64,000 bases of DNA, from assembly GCA_007570785.1 (NCBI GenBank), contig ML660211.1, forward strand, positions 3,476,633 through 3,540,632, given 5' to 3'. Origin of the DNA: Antilocapra americana. Lineage: Eukaryota; Chordata; Mammalia; Artiodactyla; Antilocapridae. The translations under genes and the position numbers were made by a program. Below are positions 44,026 through 54,939 of the stretch, in pieces. The notes under the pieces were generated by a model that had not been told where the DNA came from, made no database searches, and was given only the letters and a program-made list of their open reading frames with translations. The number at the start of each line of letters is the position of its first letter. Position 1 is the first letter of the stretch.

Positions 44026-46252
44026 AATGGTCTAAAAGAGTAAAACAAAATCAGATTAATTATATTTTTGCAGCCAAAGATGGAGAAGCTCTATACAGTC
44101 AGAAAAAAAAAAACAACAACTGGGAGCTGACTGTGGCTCAGATCATGAACCCCTTATTGCCAAATTCAGACTTAAATTGAAGAAAGTAGGGAAAACACCT
44201 AGAACACTCAGGTATGACCTAAATCAAATCCCTTATGATTATACAGTGTCAGTGACAAATAGATTTAAGGGACTAGATCTGATACACAGAGTGACTGATG
44301 AACTATGGACAGAGGTTTGTAACATTGTACAGGACACAGGGAAAAGATATGCAAACAAGTAAAATGGCTGTCTGAGGAGGCCTTACAAATAGCTGTGAAA
44401 AGAAGAGAAGCGAAAAGCAAAGGAGAAAAGGAAAGATATTCCCATCTGAATATAGAGTTCCAAAGAATAACAAGGAGACATAAGAACGCCTTCCTCAGCC
44501 ATCAATACAAAGAAATAGAGGAAAACAACAGAATAGGAATGACTAGAGATATTTTCAAGAAAATTAGAGATAACAAGGGAACATTTCATGCAAAAATGGG
44601 CTCAATAAAGGACAGAAATGGTATGGATCTAACAGAAGCAGAAGATATTAAGAAGAGGAGGAAAGAATACACAAAAGAACTCTACAAAAAAGATCTTCAT
44701 GACCCAGATAATCACGATGGTGTGATCATTCACCTAGAGCCAGACATCCTTGAATGTGAAGTCAAGTGGGCCTTAGGAAGCATTACTATGAACGAAGCTA
44801 GTGGAGGTGATGGAATTCCAGTTGAGCTATTTCAAAGGCTAAATGATCATGCTGTGAAAGTGCTGCACTCAATATGTCAGCAAATTTGGAATACTAATAA
44901 TGGCGACAGGATTGGAAAAGATCAGTCTTCATTACAACCCCAAAGAAAAGCAATGCCAAAGAATGGTCAAAGTACCGTACAATTGCACTCATCTCACACT
45001 CTAGTAAAGTGATGCTCAAAATTCTCCAAGCCAGGCTTCAGCAATATGTGAACTGTGAACTTCCACATGTTCAAGCTGGTTTTAGAAAAGGCAGAGGAAC
45101 CAGAGATCAAATTGCCAAAATCCACTGGATCATCAAAAAGCAAGAGAGTTACAGAAAAACATCTATTTCTGCTTTATTGACAATTCCAAAGCTTTTGACT
45201 GTGTGGATCACAATAGACTGTGGAAAATTCTTCAAGAAATGGGAATACCAGACCCTCTGACCTGTCCCTTGAGAAACCTGTATGCAGGTCAGGAAGCAAC
45301 AGTTAGAACTGGACCTGGAACAACAGTCTGGTTCCAAATAGGTAAAGGAATATGTCAAGGCTGTATATTGTCATCTTGCTTATTTAACTTATATGCAGAG
45401 TACATCATGAGAAACGCTGGGCTGGAAGAAGCACAAGCTGGAATCAAGATTGCCAGGAGAAATATCAATATGCAGATGACACCATCCTTATGGCAGAAAA
45501 TGAAGGGGAACTAAAAAGCCTCTTGATGAAAGTGAAAGAGGAGAGTGAAAAAGCTGGCTTAAAGCTCAACGTTAAGAAAACTAGGATCATGGCATCTGGT
45601 CCCATCACTTCATGGCAAATAGATGGGGCAACAGTGGAAACAGTGTCAGACTTTATTTTTTGGGCTCCAAAATCACTGTAGATGATGATTGCAGCCATGA
45701 AATTAAAAGACATCTTCTCCTTGAAAGGAAAGTCATTACCAATATAGGTAGCATATTGAAAAGCAGAGACATTACCTTGTCAACAAAAGTCCATCTAGTC
45801 AAGGCTATGGTTTTTCCAGTAGTCATGTATGGATGTGAGAGTTGGACAGTGAAGAAAGCTGAGCAGCCAAGAATTGATGCTTTTGAACTGTGTTGTTGGA
45901 AAAGACTCTTGAGAGTCCCTTGGACTGCTAGGATATCCAACCAGTCCATCCTAACGTAGATCAGTCCTGGGTATTCATTGGAAGGGCTGATGTTGAAGTT
46001 GAAACTCCAATACTTAGGCTATCTCTTGAAAAGAGGTGAGTCATTGGAAAAGACCCTGATGTTGGGCAGGATTTGGGGCAGGAGGAGGAGGGGATGACAG
46101 AGGATGAGATGGCTGGATGACATCACTGACTCGATGGACATGGGTTTGGGTAAACTCCGGGAGTTGGTGATGGATAGGGAGGCCTGGTGTGCTGCAGTTC
46201 ATGGGATCACAAAGAATCGGACATGACTGAGCGACTGAACTGAACTGAATTG
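44026..46252 (+). mobile_element. BovB LINE, 5'-truncated
   Basis: About 2.2 kb from the end of the endonuclease region (AAATCAGATTAATTATATTTTTGCAGCC) to the 3' end with repeated ACTGA units (GCGACTGAACTGAACTGAATTGA). An A-rich interruption (44103-44117) and small deletions are present. Confidence 0.9.
44030..46200 (+). pseudogene. BovB ORF2 reverse transcriptase pseudogene
   Basis: Broken RTE polyprotein. Open pieces: 44395-45012 (linker to RT fingers, EVKWALGSITMNEASGGDGIP), 45009-45260 (QAGFRKGRGTRDQIAK), 45203-45514, 45490-45681 and 45612-45959 (SHEIKRHLLLERKV, ESWTVKKAEQPRIDAF). The YADD motif is encoded near 45470-45480 (TATGCAGATGAC) but a deletion just before it removes the usual NNLR residues and shifts the frame. 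The C-terminal RRG..RMRWLD block near 46080-46120 is diverged. Function is excluded, although identity to the family looks relatively high. Confidence 0.8.
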
Positions 46253-46283
46253 AGACGAATAATAACTGTATATATTTATATGT

Positions 46284-46484
46284 GATTAGTTGCTCAGTCA
46301 TGTCCAACTCTCTGACCCTGTGGACTGTAGCCTGCTAGGCTCCTCTGGCCATGGGGATTCTCCAGGCAAGAATACTGGAGTGGGTTGCCATGACCTCCTC
46401 TAGGGGCTCCTCCCAACCCAGGGATCGAACCCAGGTCTCCCACATTGCAAGTTAATTCTTTACCATCTGAGCCACTGGGGAAAT
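46284..46484 (-). mobile_element. Bov-tA SINE (left arm of an inverted pair)
   Basis: Minus-strand copy: GTTGCTCAGTCATGTCCAAC at the left, CAGGCAAGAATACTGGAGTG in the body, and GGGATCGAACCCAGGTCTCC (reverse complement of the B box) near the right end. Confidence 0.9.
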
Positions 46485-46535
46485 ATATATATATAAAATT
46501 ACATTTATTTATATAGGTGATTTTAAGAAGCCATA

Positions 46536-46738
46536 GGGCTTCCCTGCTGGCTCAGAAGGTAAAGAATCTGCTTGCAATGCAGGAGACCTGAGTTCGATCC
46601 CTGGGTTGGGAAGATCCCCTAGAGGAGGGCATGGTGACCCACTCTAGTATTCTTGCCTGGAGAATCCCCATGTACACAGGAGCCTATTGTGCTACAGACC
46701 ATGGGGTCACAAACAGCTGAATATGACTGAGCGACTAA
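46536..46738 (+). mobile_element. Bov-tA SINE (right arm of an inverted pair)
   Basis: Plus-strand copy: GGCTTCCCTGCTGGCTCAGAAGG head, GAGTTCGATCCCTGGGTT B box, body and GAATATGACTGAGCGACTAAG end. It lies about 50 bp from the oppositely oriented copy. Confidence 0.9.
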
Positions 46739-48890
46739 GATAACACAAGAGAAATAAAAACAAAAGCCAAAAGCCAATGTAGAGTTTCCCTGAAAAAACT
46801 TACATATGCATCACTTAAGAGAGTCAAAACGTGGGCTCAGATTAACAAATCGAATAGATTACTATAATAGAAGCATTTCATGTGAATTTACCTCAAAAAT
46901 GGCAAAAAGCACTTGAAATTAAGCCTTACTTTTCCCATAACTACACACATGCACATACACACTATGTAATAAAAATGCAACCAAATAAATAAAAATTTTA
47001 TAAAGAAGTAAAAATCTCAGGGAAATTCAACTTTGACTTACATTTTTATTTCTCTTATAGGAACTTAACTGGTAGTAGCTTCCTAAAATCACAGAGAATT
47101 TTTACTAACTATTACTAAATAATAGCATATACTACTGTATTTTTTTTCAAAGTTCTTATTCATAGACACTACCTGATTGCCTAGATCTGTAGAGAAGAGA
47201 AGAAATATCAAGTTACCGTTTTAGGTTTAGTAATCTATTCTTAAATGTTTATGCAGTAATATAGCATTGAATTAATGAGGAGACAAGAATTCAGAGGCAC
47301 CTCATGATGATGATTCTAGAAGCCTTTGTGTACTCCCTTAAAACTTTCAGATTCTCTGAAGCTTTGGTTTTGACTGGCTCCTCTTATACCCTTGGTAAGA
47401 TATATATAGGTTTTAGATTCATTGTAGAGTCCTCATTCTACACAACACAATTTTTTTTTTAATGTGAAGGAATGTAAACTTCATCTGATAAGAAATTCTT
47501 TCAAAGACAAACAGTCAAAAGGAAAGAAAAACGTGTCAAATAGGCAGTAGCTATGACTGCATAAAGCATTGTTCATTTAAAGGCATTCTGGCAGATTCAA
47601 AGAACCTTCTAAAAAAGCTCTCAAAGACATAGAAATGATTTGTGAGACATCTGAGTCAACTGTCCTGTATTTGTCTACAAATAAGAAAGAGAGAGAAGAA
47701 AATGCAGGAACAGAGAAAGAAAGCCTAAGAAAGAAAACGACACTTTTATTTTGAACAGTGTCTTTTATTATTCTTTTCGTCACCTTTGCAACATTCCTGT
47801 TATTTTCTGTTCTTTTCATGAGTGGACGTGCATTTATAAATCCAGATAATATGTAAAAGGATGAAGATCTCCATCCTAATAGGACGTCAGTGGCACTCAT
47901 AGTGTTGATTCAGGGAAGAGAGAAAGCATGTTACCACTGGCTGAGTATTACCCGGAACCTCAGTGGTCTTGCCTGCTTTAGGAATGGCTCGATTTTAAGT
48001 GAGCTGAGACGTTGGTTGGAATGGCCTTCAGGAAAACCTATTCAAGCAGTAAATGAGAGTCCTGGAAGAAAACAATGTATATGGAAATTCCGGCAAGTCG
48101 GGAGGCATTTAGTAAGACAAAATGTGGACAGACTCCAGTGAAACCTAAGGGATTGTGCTATTTCCTGGGGATAGTAATAGTAAGTCACCATTAGTACCTT
48201 TGGTTCAAAGGAGCAAGTTGTGGGAACCATTACCAAAGCATGGAGAGAGGGCTCCCTGAGAAGCACTGTGACTCCTTCTCAAGTGATCTCATAAAAAGCT
48301 TGAAGGAGGAAAGTGAGTACATGGATGTAAATCACCAGCCTCACGCTATGCTTCACTCCATGTTCCTGCTATCCTCTCCTTCCTGAGAGAGAGCAGGGAG
48401 GCTTATTTGCATAGTCTGTATTGATCAGTGTCCTGATCTGTATTGATCACAGAGCAGGATAAAGAAATGTGGAAATTTGGGTCTAGACTAAAGAGCATAT
48501 CCAGCAAGGTTAGAAATAATGGTAAGGAATAGAGGCAATGCATTTAAGAAACAGAGAAGAGAAAGACATATTTTCCTGGGGGAAATGCAGGAGTGTAGAA
48601 TAAATCCCAGAAAACCTTGCTTCTGGTTTTATTGTGACTGTTGTTGCTGAGGAAATCATTTGTTTCATTTGAGTCCCTTTTTTCCAATTTAAGTGGAAGG
48701 CACTTTCTGGAACACATTAGACTGGAATAGCTGGGACTGGGGCCATATAAGATGCTTGTTCTGTTCAGTGTGGTAGGAAAGTCCCCAAGCTGTGGAAATA
48801 GGTGTGCTCCCTAACTAAATTTCAAAAGCAAAGGCTGAATCAAAAATATATAAGACATTTTATATTTATCACACAGGATTTTCAGGACTG
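46739..48890. other. Intergenic DNA, no gene seen
   Basis: No recognisable gene. Frames at 47577-47900 (minus) and 47890-48141 (plus) have no recognisable domain or codon pattern. No repeat could be named. Confidence 0.55.
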
Positions 48891-48904
48891 GTTCAGTTAT
48901 CTCT

Positions 48905-49022
48905 GGAGAAGGAAATGGCTACCCACTCCAGTATTCTTGCCTGGGAAATCCCAGGGATAGAGGAGCCTGTTGGGCTACAGCCCAGGGGGTCACAGAGTCA
49001 GGCATGGCTGAGCAACTTTCAC
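48905..49022 (+). mobile_element. Headless Bov-A/Bov-tA SINE fragment
   Basis: Contains only body and tail (GGAGAAGGAAATGGCTACCC ... CAGGCATGGCTGAGCAAC). TTCAGTTATCTCT (48892-48904) and TTCAGATATCTCT (49023-49035) differ at one base and may be the target-site duplication. Confidence 0.75.
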
Positions 49023-49049
49023 TTCAGATATCTCTAGTTGTTGAGCAAA

Positions 49050-49440
49050 TTAGCTGACAGGTGGTAGCGTAAAACAATAATTTTTACTTGTCATGATTCT
49101 GTGAGTTGACTGGTCACCTGGGCGATTCTTTTGCTCCACATGGTAGAGTTGAAGTTGCTCGTGTGGTTTTACCAACTGTGAGGTCAGCTGAAGCTGGAAT
49201 GTACACTGTGGCATCTTGTCCTCCATGGTCTCTCTCACGTGGGTAGTCTACCTTGTGTTTATTGCATAATGTAGACTGGTTTCTAAATGGAACATTCCAA
49301 GAAGATAAGACCCAAAGTGCAAGTGTATAAGCCTCTGTTAACGTCATATCTGACAATGACCTTGGTCAAACAAAACTGTACAACAAGGCCCAGAAGCAGT
49401 GCAGGAAGGACTGTAGATGGAGGGCATTATTCACTGTGGA
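49050..49440 (+). mobile_element. Unclassified old mammalian repeat
   Basis: Blocks such as GTGAGTTGACTGGTCACCTGGGCGATTCTT, GACCCAAAGTGCAAGTGTATAAGCCTCTG and CCTTGGTCAAACAAAAC resemble a common ancient mammalian interspersed repeat that I recognise but cannot name securely. Confidence 0.4.
49265..49324 (+). repeat. 60-bp inverted repeat, left copy
   Basis: Pairs with the reverse complement of 50174-50233: 57 of 60 positions agree (GTAGACTGGTTTCTAAATGG core). Similarity stops sharply on the 5' side and fades on the 3' side. Confidence 0.9.
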
Positions 49441-50173
49441 TCATTGATGTGGGAATTGAAAAAAAAAATTGTTTACACAACATGATGTCTTTATACTGCA
49501 ACTTCTTATGAGCACCAATAACTCTGGTTTACATGGGATAATAAAAGAAAAAAGGTTAAATTCATGTGTGCTTTGCAATGCCATGTATGAAACAGGTAGT
49601 TTCAGAGAAGTGCTGTAATAAAAGCAGAAGTGTTTGCAGAAATCTGAAAATGGAGCCACAATCTCAATCTAGGGTTTGGGATGATGGAAATGCTTTTCTT
49701 TCTTTCTTTTTCTGTGTCTTGAGGAAAAGCTAGCTTTTTATGAGTATAGAAGGAATAAAATCAGGATTGTGCAGGAAAGTGATGAGAAACAATGTGGTAA
49801 TGTGATGGTTTTTCATGTGTTTGAGGAACTGTGAGAAACTGTCTGAATCAAAAAGAGATTATATGGTGTAAACAGAAAGTGACAGGGAAGATCAGTCTAG
49901 TTTTGAAAATGTGGGAGATGACCAGCTTCTATGTCATATAAGAGAAAGGCACATCAAATGTCTGATAATGGAAGACAATGTGAGATACATGACATTTCCA
50001 TTAAAGAGCATCCAGATGCATCATATCAGATACCCATGGACTATTCAGGTAGGAGCCAAGCTTGCAGATGCTGTGTTTGCAAGGAAGAGAGGTCAAATCC
50101 TCCTCAAAGGTCAAACTCTTCCTGAGTGGAGAGGAGCCAGTGTTAAGACTGGCTTAAGCCAGACTTAATAGAT

Positions 50174-50233
50174 ACTTGCACTTTGTGTCTTATCTTCTTG
50201 GAATTTTCCATTTAGAAACCAGTCTACATCATG
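50174..50233 (-). repeat. 60-bp inverted repeat, right copy
   Basis: Reverse-complement partner of 49265-49324 (CCATTTAGAAACCAGTCTAC core), 849 bp away. The flanking sequence beyond the 60 bp differs. Confidence 0.9.
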
Positions 50234-50465
50234 TAGAAGAAATATCTGTGCCCCATCAGAAGAATGAAGCAAAGGAGTAATACTAATCATGAAAACAGAT
50301 AATGGAACTCTGTTATTACAAACTGATATAAATCATGGATACAAGCTTAACCAGGGGCTTATCGGCTTTTAAATGTTTCTAAAATTTAGGATCCTCACAT
50401 TAATTTGGATTCAATGATACCTATTTTAGACTACTACTTTAATAATTAAATCATGTATACATTCA

Positions 50466-50668
50466 TGCTAAGTCTCTTCAGCCTTGTCCAACTCTTTGTC
50501 ACTCCATGGACTGTAGCCCTCCAGGCTCCTCTGTCCATGAGATTTTCCAGGAAAGAAGCCATTCCCTTTTCCGGGGGATCTTCCCAACCCAGGGATTGAA
50601 CCTACATCTCTTATGTCTCCTGCATTGGCAGATGGATTCTTTACTACTGGTGCCACCTGGGAAGCCCG
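50466..50668 (-). mobile_element. Bov-tA SINE
   Basis: Minus-strand copy with AACTCTTTGTCACTCCATGG, CTCCTCTGTCCATGAGATTT, and head end GGTGCCACCTGGGAAGCCC. Confidence 0.9.
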
Positions 50669-50764
50669 TAATGTACAATGTATATAAAGTATTAACTGAA
50701 CTGCTTACAGATTGCAGACGATTAATAAATGGTAGTGGCTGTTGTTTTTCTATATGATTTACTA

Positions 50765-50960
50765 AATGCCTCATTAGACATTTTATTATCATCAATTCTA
50801 ACCTCCAGTAATACCCTACAAAGTAAATATTATTTTTGTTGTATATAAATGAGCCTTGGAGGCATTAAGTCTTTATCCAAATTCACAAGGTGAGTCAGCA
50901 GAAAAATCCCCATTCAAAGTCAGATCCTCCTAATTTACAAGGCCGGTCACTCTTAGATTC
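50765..50960 (-). mobile_element. MIR SINE
   Basis: Reads as MIR on the minus strand: AATACCCTACAAAGTAAATATTATTTTTG, ATATAAATGAGCC (from 'AGATGAGGAAACTGAGGC'), TTTATCCAAATTCACAAGGTGAG (from 'TTGCCCAAGGTCACACAGCTAG') and AAAGTCAGATCCTCC. Confidence 0.75.
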
Positions 50961-51132
50961 TGCCATAATATTGATAGTATTGAAAAATGACATTTTATTA
51001 GGTGTAAATTATCACATAAATATGAATGATTTCATCACTGGCTCTCTAATTACTGGCTCCGTTTTTACCAGAGAAGACATCTTAAAGCTGGGATACAAAG
51101 ATTACAGAAAATATAGAGGAGACAGAGGTTCC

Positions 51133-51342
51133 TGGGCTTCCCAGGTAGTTCAGTGGGTAAAGAATCTGCCTGAATTTCAGGAGACACAGGAGACGTGAGT
51201 TCAATCCCTGAGTCAAGAAGAGCTCCTGTAGGAGGAAATGGCAACTTATTCCAGTATTACTGCCTGTGGAATCCCATGGACAGAGGAGGAGCCTGGCGGC
51301 CAACAGTGTTTGGGTAACAAAGAGTCAGACACGACTGAGTGG
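51133..51342 (+). mobile_element. Bov-tA SINE
   Basis: GGGCTTCCCAGGTAGTTCAGTGG head, GAGTTCAATCCCTGAGTC B box with a small duplication before it (AGGAGACACAGGAGAC), Bov-A body and AGAGTCAGACACGACTGAGTGGC end. Confidence 0.9.
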
Positions 51343-51949
51343 CTGAGTGAGCATGCATGGATGGAGGGTCCTTGGATAAAGACCTTATTGCTTTTGAATA
51401 TGTTTCATCTAGGATATCTGATAATTCCTTTTGGAAATTAATAGCATGCCTTTGTAAACATAAATCTGAGTTAATGAGGAGCACTTTAAAGAGAACACAC
51501 AGAGCAGACACAAAAGACCTTCACCACATGGGCAAGAACACTCCAGAGGGTAGAGTTCATTTTATGTGATACTGAGTTGAGCCCTGTGGGAGTGAAGGTC
51601 AGTATTGGCCTCGACATGCTCCATGAGAAGTGTAGAGCTTGTGGGACGGCTTAGGGAAAGACAGGACATCAAATACATACAGTCTCCTTTGGAGAATCCA
51701 TCCCTGCCTCTCCTTTCCCTTTCTTGATGTCTACCCCCAAGATAGTAACCTGGCCTTGGTTTAAAGGATCCAAAGAAAGAGATAAATGATTGTATTATCA
51801 TTTCCTGAAGCTTAGAAAGTGAGATATCCAGCCATTAAATGGTTTTCTCTTGCTTGTGTCATAATGTTATTTCTTACTCTGTGTTGTAATTGATTTTCAT
51901 TGAATGCTTGGAATAACCTAGTGAGGAAATGCTGTTACATCTCACCCAA
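51343..51949. other. Intergenic DNA, no gene seen
   Basis: Short frames on both strands without recognisable domains; no repeat named. Confidence 0.5.
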
Positions 51950-52200
51950 GTCTCTCTAAATACCTCCACTCTCTCACTGTTTATTCTTCAGCGGCACTGC
52001 TTTTCTCCAGAAAAAAACCCAAGTGTATGCCTTCTTGAGGACCTTTACCATACTGCTCTCTCCCCTGGAAACTCTTTCCCCAGTGTCTATGAGGATAAGA
52101 CTGTTTAGGTTGCAGCTCAAAAAGCACCTCTCCTCCAGAGTTTTCCTTGGTGATTCAGTTTAATGGAATCTCTCCAGTCTTACCATAAACATTCTTTCAA
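51950..52200 (+). mobile_element. L2 fragment
   Basis: TCTCCCCTGGAAACTCTTTCCCCAGTG and TTGCAGCTCAAAAAGCACCTCTCCTCCAGAG match the L2 'CTGGAATGCTCTTCCCCCAG ... CTCAGCTCAAATGTCACCTCCTCAGAG' region in diverged form. A tiny L1 has inserted at its right end. Confidence 0.65.
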
Positions 52201-52211
52201 CTGGTCCTTTT

Positions 52212-52325
52212 TTTTTTTATTATTGTTTTTGCCATACAATGCCATGATATCACCATGGGTTTACATATGCTCCCCCTCCAGAACCCCCCTCCGTCCTCCC
52301 TCCCTCCTCCCTCCCCCCGGGAAAT
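52212..52325 (-). mobile_element. Very short L1 3' end insertion
   Basis: About 114 bp: T run (poly(A) of the other strand), TGCCATACAATGCCATGATA, CCATGGGTTTACATATGC and the C-rich tract. CAACTGGTCCTTTT (52198-52211) and CAATTGGTCCTTTT (52326-52339) form a 14-bp target-site duplication with one mismatch. Confidence 0.9.
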
Positions 52326-52339
52326 CAATTGGTCCTTTT

Positions 52340-54715
52340 GCAAATGTCTTCATCCTACAGATTTCAGCCTGAAATTCATGTTTTATAAATGATGTCTCTT
52401 TTCTATTTTTGTTACTTCCCCATCTTAGAAGGTAGAGTACGTGACACCAAAACCTGGCTTGTCTTTCTCTTCTCGGTATCACTGGTATTTAGATGTCTGA
52501 GAACTTGACATAATGGTTGTGACCAGGGCATACTTGTTGCATAAAGGAGTGGATTTTGAATGTAGTTGCTAAAAAAGAAATAGACCCATAATAAAGTTAG
52601 ATATGTTCCCATAGTTTGGGAAATTTTTCCAATGAAGAATCAAATAATATGTATCTAGGGTTTTGAGAGCTTCAAGGATTATGTCACAACTACTCAAAAT
52701 TACTGTTGTAGTATGACTGTATTCCAATAAAACTTTACTTACAAAAACAGACAGCAGGCTATATTCACCAAACCCTGTTGTAGAATATAGAAATAAGGCC
52801 CTGATATTTGTGTATAACCCACAAGTAGTAGCTGTGATAAATGTGTATGTGATGAGTCAAATTTTTTCCCATTTTCTTTTGCCCTATATCAAGTAGCCAA
52901 ATATATACAGTCTTTTAGGTTTAAGTGGCTTGAACCTATGAACTAGATTGGTGAATCAAAAGGGAGATGATACTTGTTTTCATAAGTAAAACGCTTAATA
53001 AGTGAGTTAATCATCTATAAACAACACTTAAACAACCTACATTTGTCTTTGTTTATCTTTCATATGCTGCTATCCTAGCTCCTAGAGCAGTTTTTAAATA
53101 TATTTTGTTCCTAATATTATTATTTAAAAGAATTATTTAAAATCATGTATAGATTATGGTTTAAAATCACAGCTTCAATAGAATAAGAACTAGAATATCA
53201 ACAGCATGTCATACCCTCAGCCTACACAACTTTTTCTTCACATAAGTAATTACTGTGTTTTAATTTGTTTGTCTCCCTCCACCTGGCTTCATGTTTAAAA
53301 AAGAATTAAACCTAATAATGCCATGGAACACTATGAAATAATTGGGGAAATTATTTCACCTCATTAAATAACAATGCTACACCAGTGACTCAAGAAACAC
53401 AAAGCTGCTATAACATAATTTCTATCTTCTGCTTAAGTTTATAAAAGTTAATGCAGAAAACATAGTAATTGAAAATTCCAGAAAACAACAGTTTTGAATT
53501 TATTTCAGATTACCTATGAATTACATTGTAATGTTAAAATTTGGCTGAAATATTCATCAAATATTATCATTGAGTGAGATGATTGATAAAATTTAACAAG
53601 TTAACCTATATACATTGAAAATTCATGCTTCCGTATCTGCTGTTTCCAAAATTTTTTGTAGGTATAATTTTACTTTTCTTCAGAAAGACTATTCATCTTG
53701 GTGATTGATGACTGTGGATTTGGATGTCTCTCTGTCACACTGCTAAATGTTATCTTTGACACTGGCATGTTTATCTTTTATTTATACATTATAAATATGT
53801 CTTATTTTCTGAAATTCAAAGAATATGTCATTTGATCCTGTATATTATTCATATTTGGATGGGGAAATATTCCCTAGGTTTGGCCCTCAGGAAGATTGAT
53901 TCTTTTAACTGAAAACCTGTTGTTTTGCCAAATAATTTTTTCATAGGTCCATTAAATAGTCCATTAAATGACAATAATTCATATGCATTTCAGTTAGGAC
54001 TTAAATCTGCCAGATGGTTTATAGCACAGTTGACTTCAGCCGTTTAGAATGTTATTCATAAACATTTGTCATCTTAAATCTTGTCATGAATCTCTTTCAT
54101 GCCAAGTGTTTTTCTTTGTAGGAAATCATTACATGTAGGTTAGTTACATGGCACTAATTCTTTATGAGCTACTTCTTCCTTCTACAAGCTCATTAGTTTT
54201 TCCTTTTTCCCTAAATAGATTTGCAGAATAAAGCCAAAGGTCTTTTAGAAAAACACTGCCATGTAACCTTTGAGCTAGTTTTATACCAGTTGTACTAAAA
54301 TAATTAACTATGACCTCAAGAAAGCAGAGATTTTTAAGTGATAGAAATTAGATTTTTGAATAAGAGTAAAATCTCATTGTTACTAAAAAGACTGTATAAT
54401 TGTGTTAAATCCTTTATAAAAATGTGTCACTTAGAGAAAAATACATCTTCACATATGGAGCAACCAATGATCATTTATGTGACATCAGACATCATACTAT
54501 TAAAATCTGAGGCTACTCTTAGGTAAAGAAAATGTTCAGAATGTTAGCACCTGCAACTTCAGTCTCTGTGTTAGCATACATATTTAGTGTGTAAGTCAGT
54601 ATTGTCAGTGAAATGAAGTGAAATTTATGGACAATGCAGATTTGTTGATTATACATCAAGTAAATTTGCTATCATAAAGTATGATTTTATTAGAGTTCTG
54701 AGACACTGGGTTAAA
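52340..54715. other. AT-rich unique DNA, no gene seen
   Basis: About 2.4 kb with no recognisable gene or repeat. The small plus-strand frame at 54338-54526 shows no domain. Confidence 0.6.
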
Positions 54716-54725
54716 ACATTACTGT

Positions 54726-54929
54726 GAAATCAATCACCAGCCCAGGTTTGATGCTTGATACAGGGTGCTCAGGGCTGGTGCACCAGGATGATCCAGAGGG
54801 ATGGAATCGGGAGGGAGGTGGAAGGGGGGTTCTGGAAGGGGAACACATGTATACCCATGGCAGATTCATGTCAATGTATGGCAAAACCAACACAATAATG
54901 TAAATAAAATAAATAAAATAACAAAAGAC
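54726..54929 (+). mobile_element. Short 5'-truncated L1
   Basis: L1 3' UTR (ATCACCAGCCCAGGTTTGATGC, G-rich tract GGGAGGGAGGTGGAAGGGGGG, ATGGCAAAACCAACACAATA) with an (AAAT)n-type tail. ACATTACTGT at 54716-54725 and 54930-54939 flanks it as a 10-bp target-site duplication. Confidence 0.9.
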
Positions 54930-54939
54930 ACATTACTGT

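Noticed and set aside
47577..48266. Frames at 47577-47900, 47890-48141 and 48042-48266 as exons
   Set aside because: No domain, no consistent splice sites and opposite overlapping frames of similar length.
49911..50168. Two overlapping frames (85 and 64 codons), one with a Cys-rich stretch CRCCVCKEER, as a possible small gene or retrocopy
   Set aside because: No domain I recognise, no splice or poly(A) context, and the two frames overlap in the same strand. Chance cannot be excluded; a protein search would decide.
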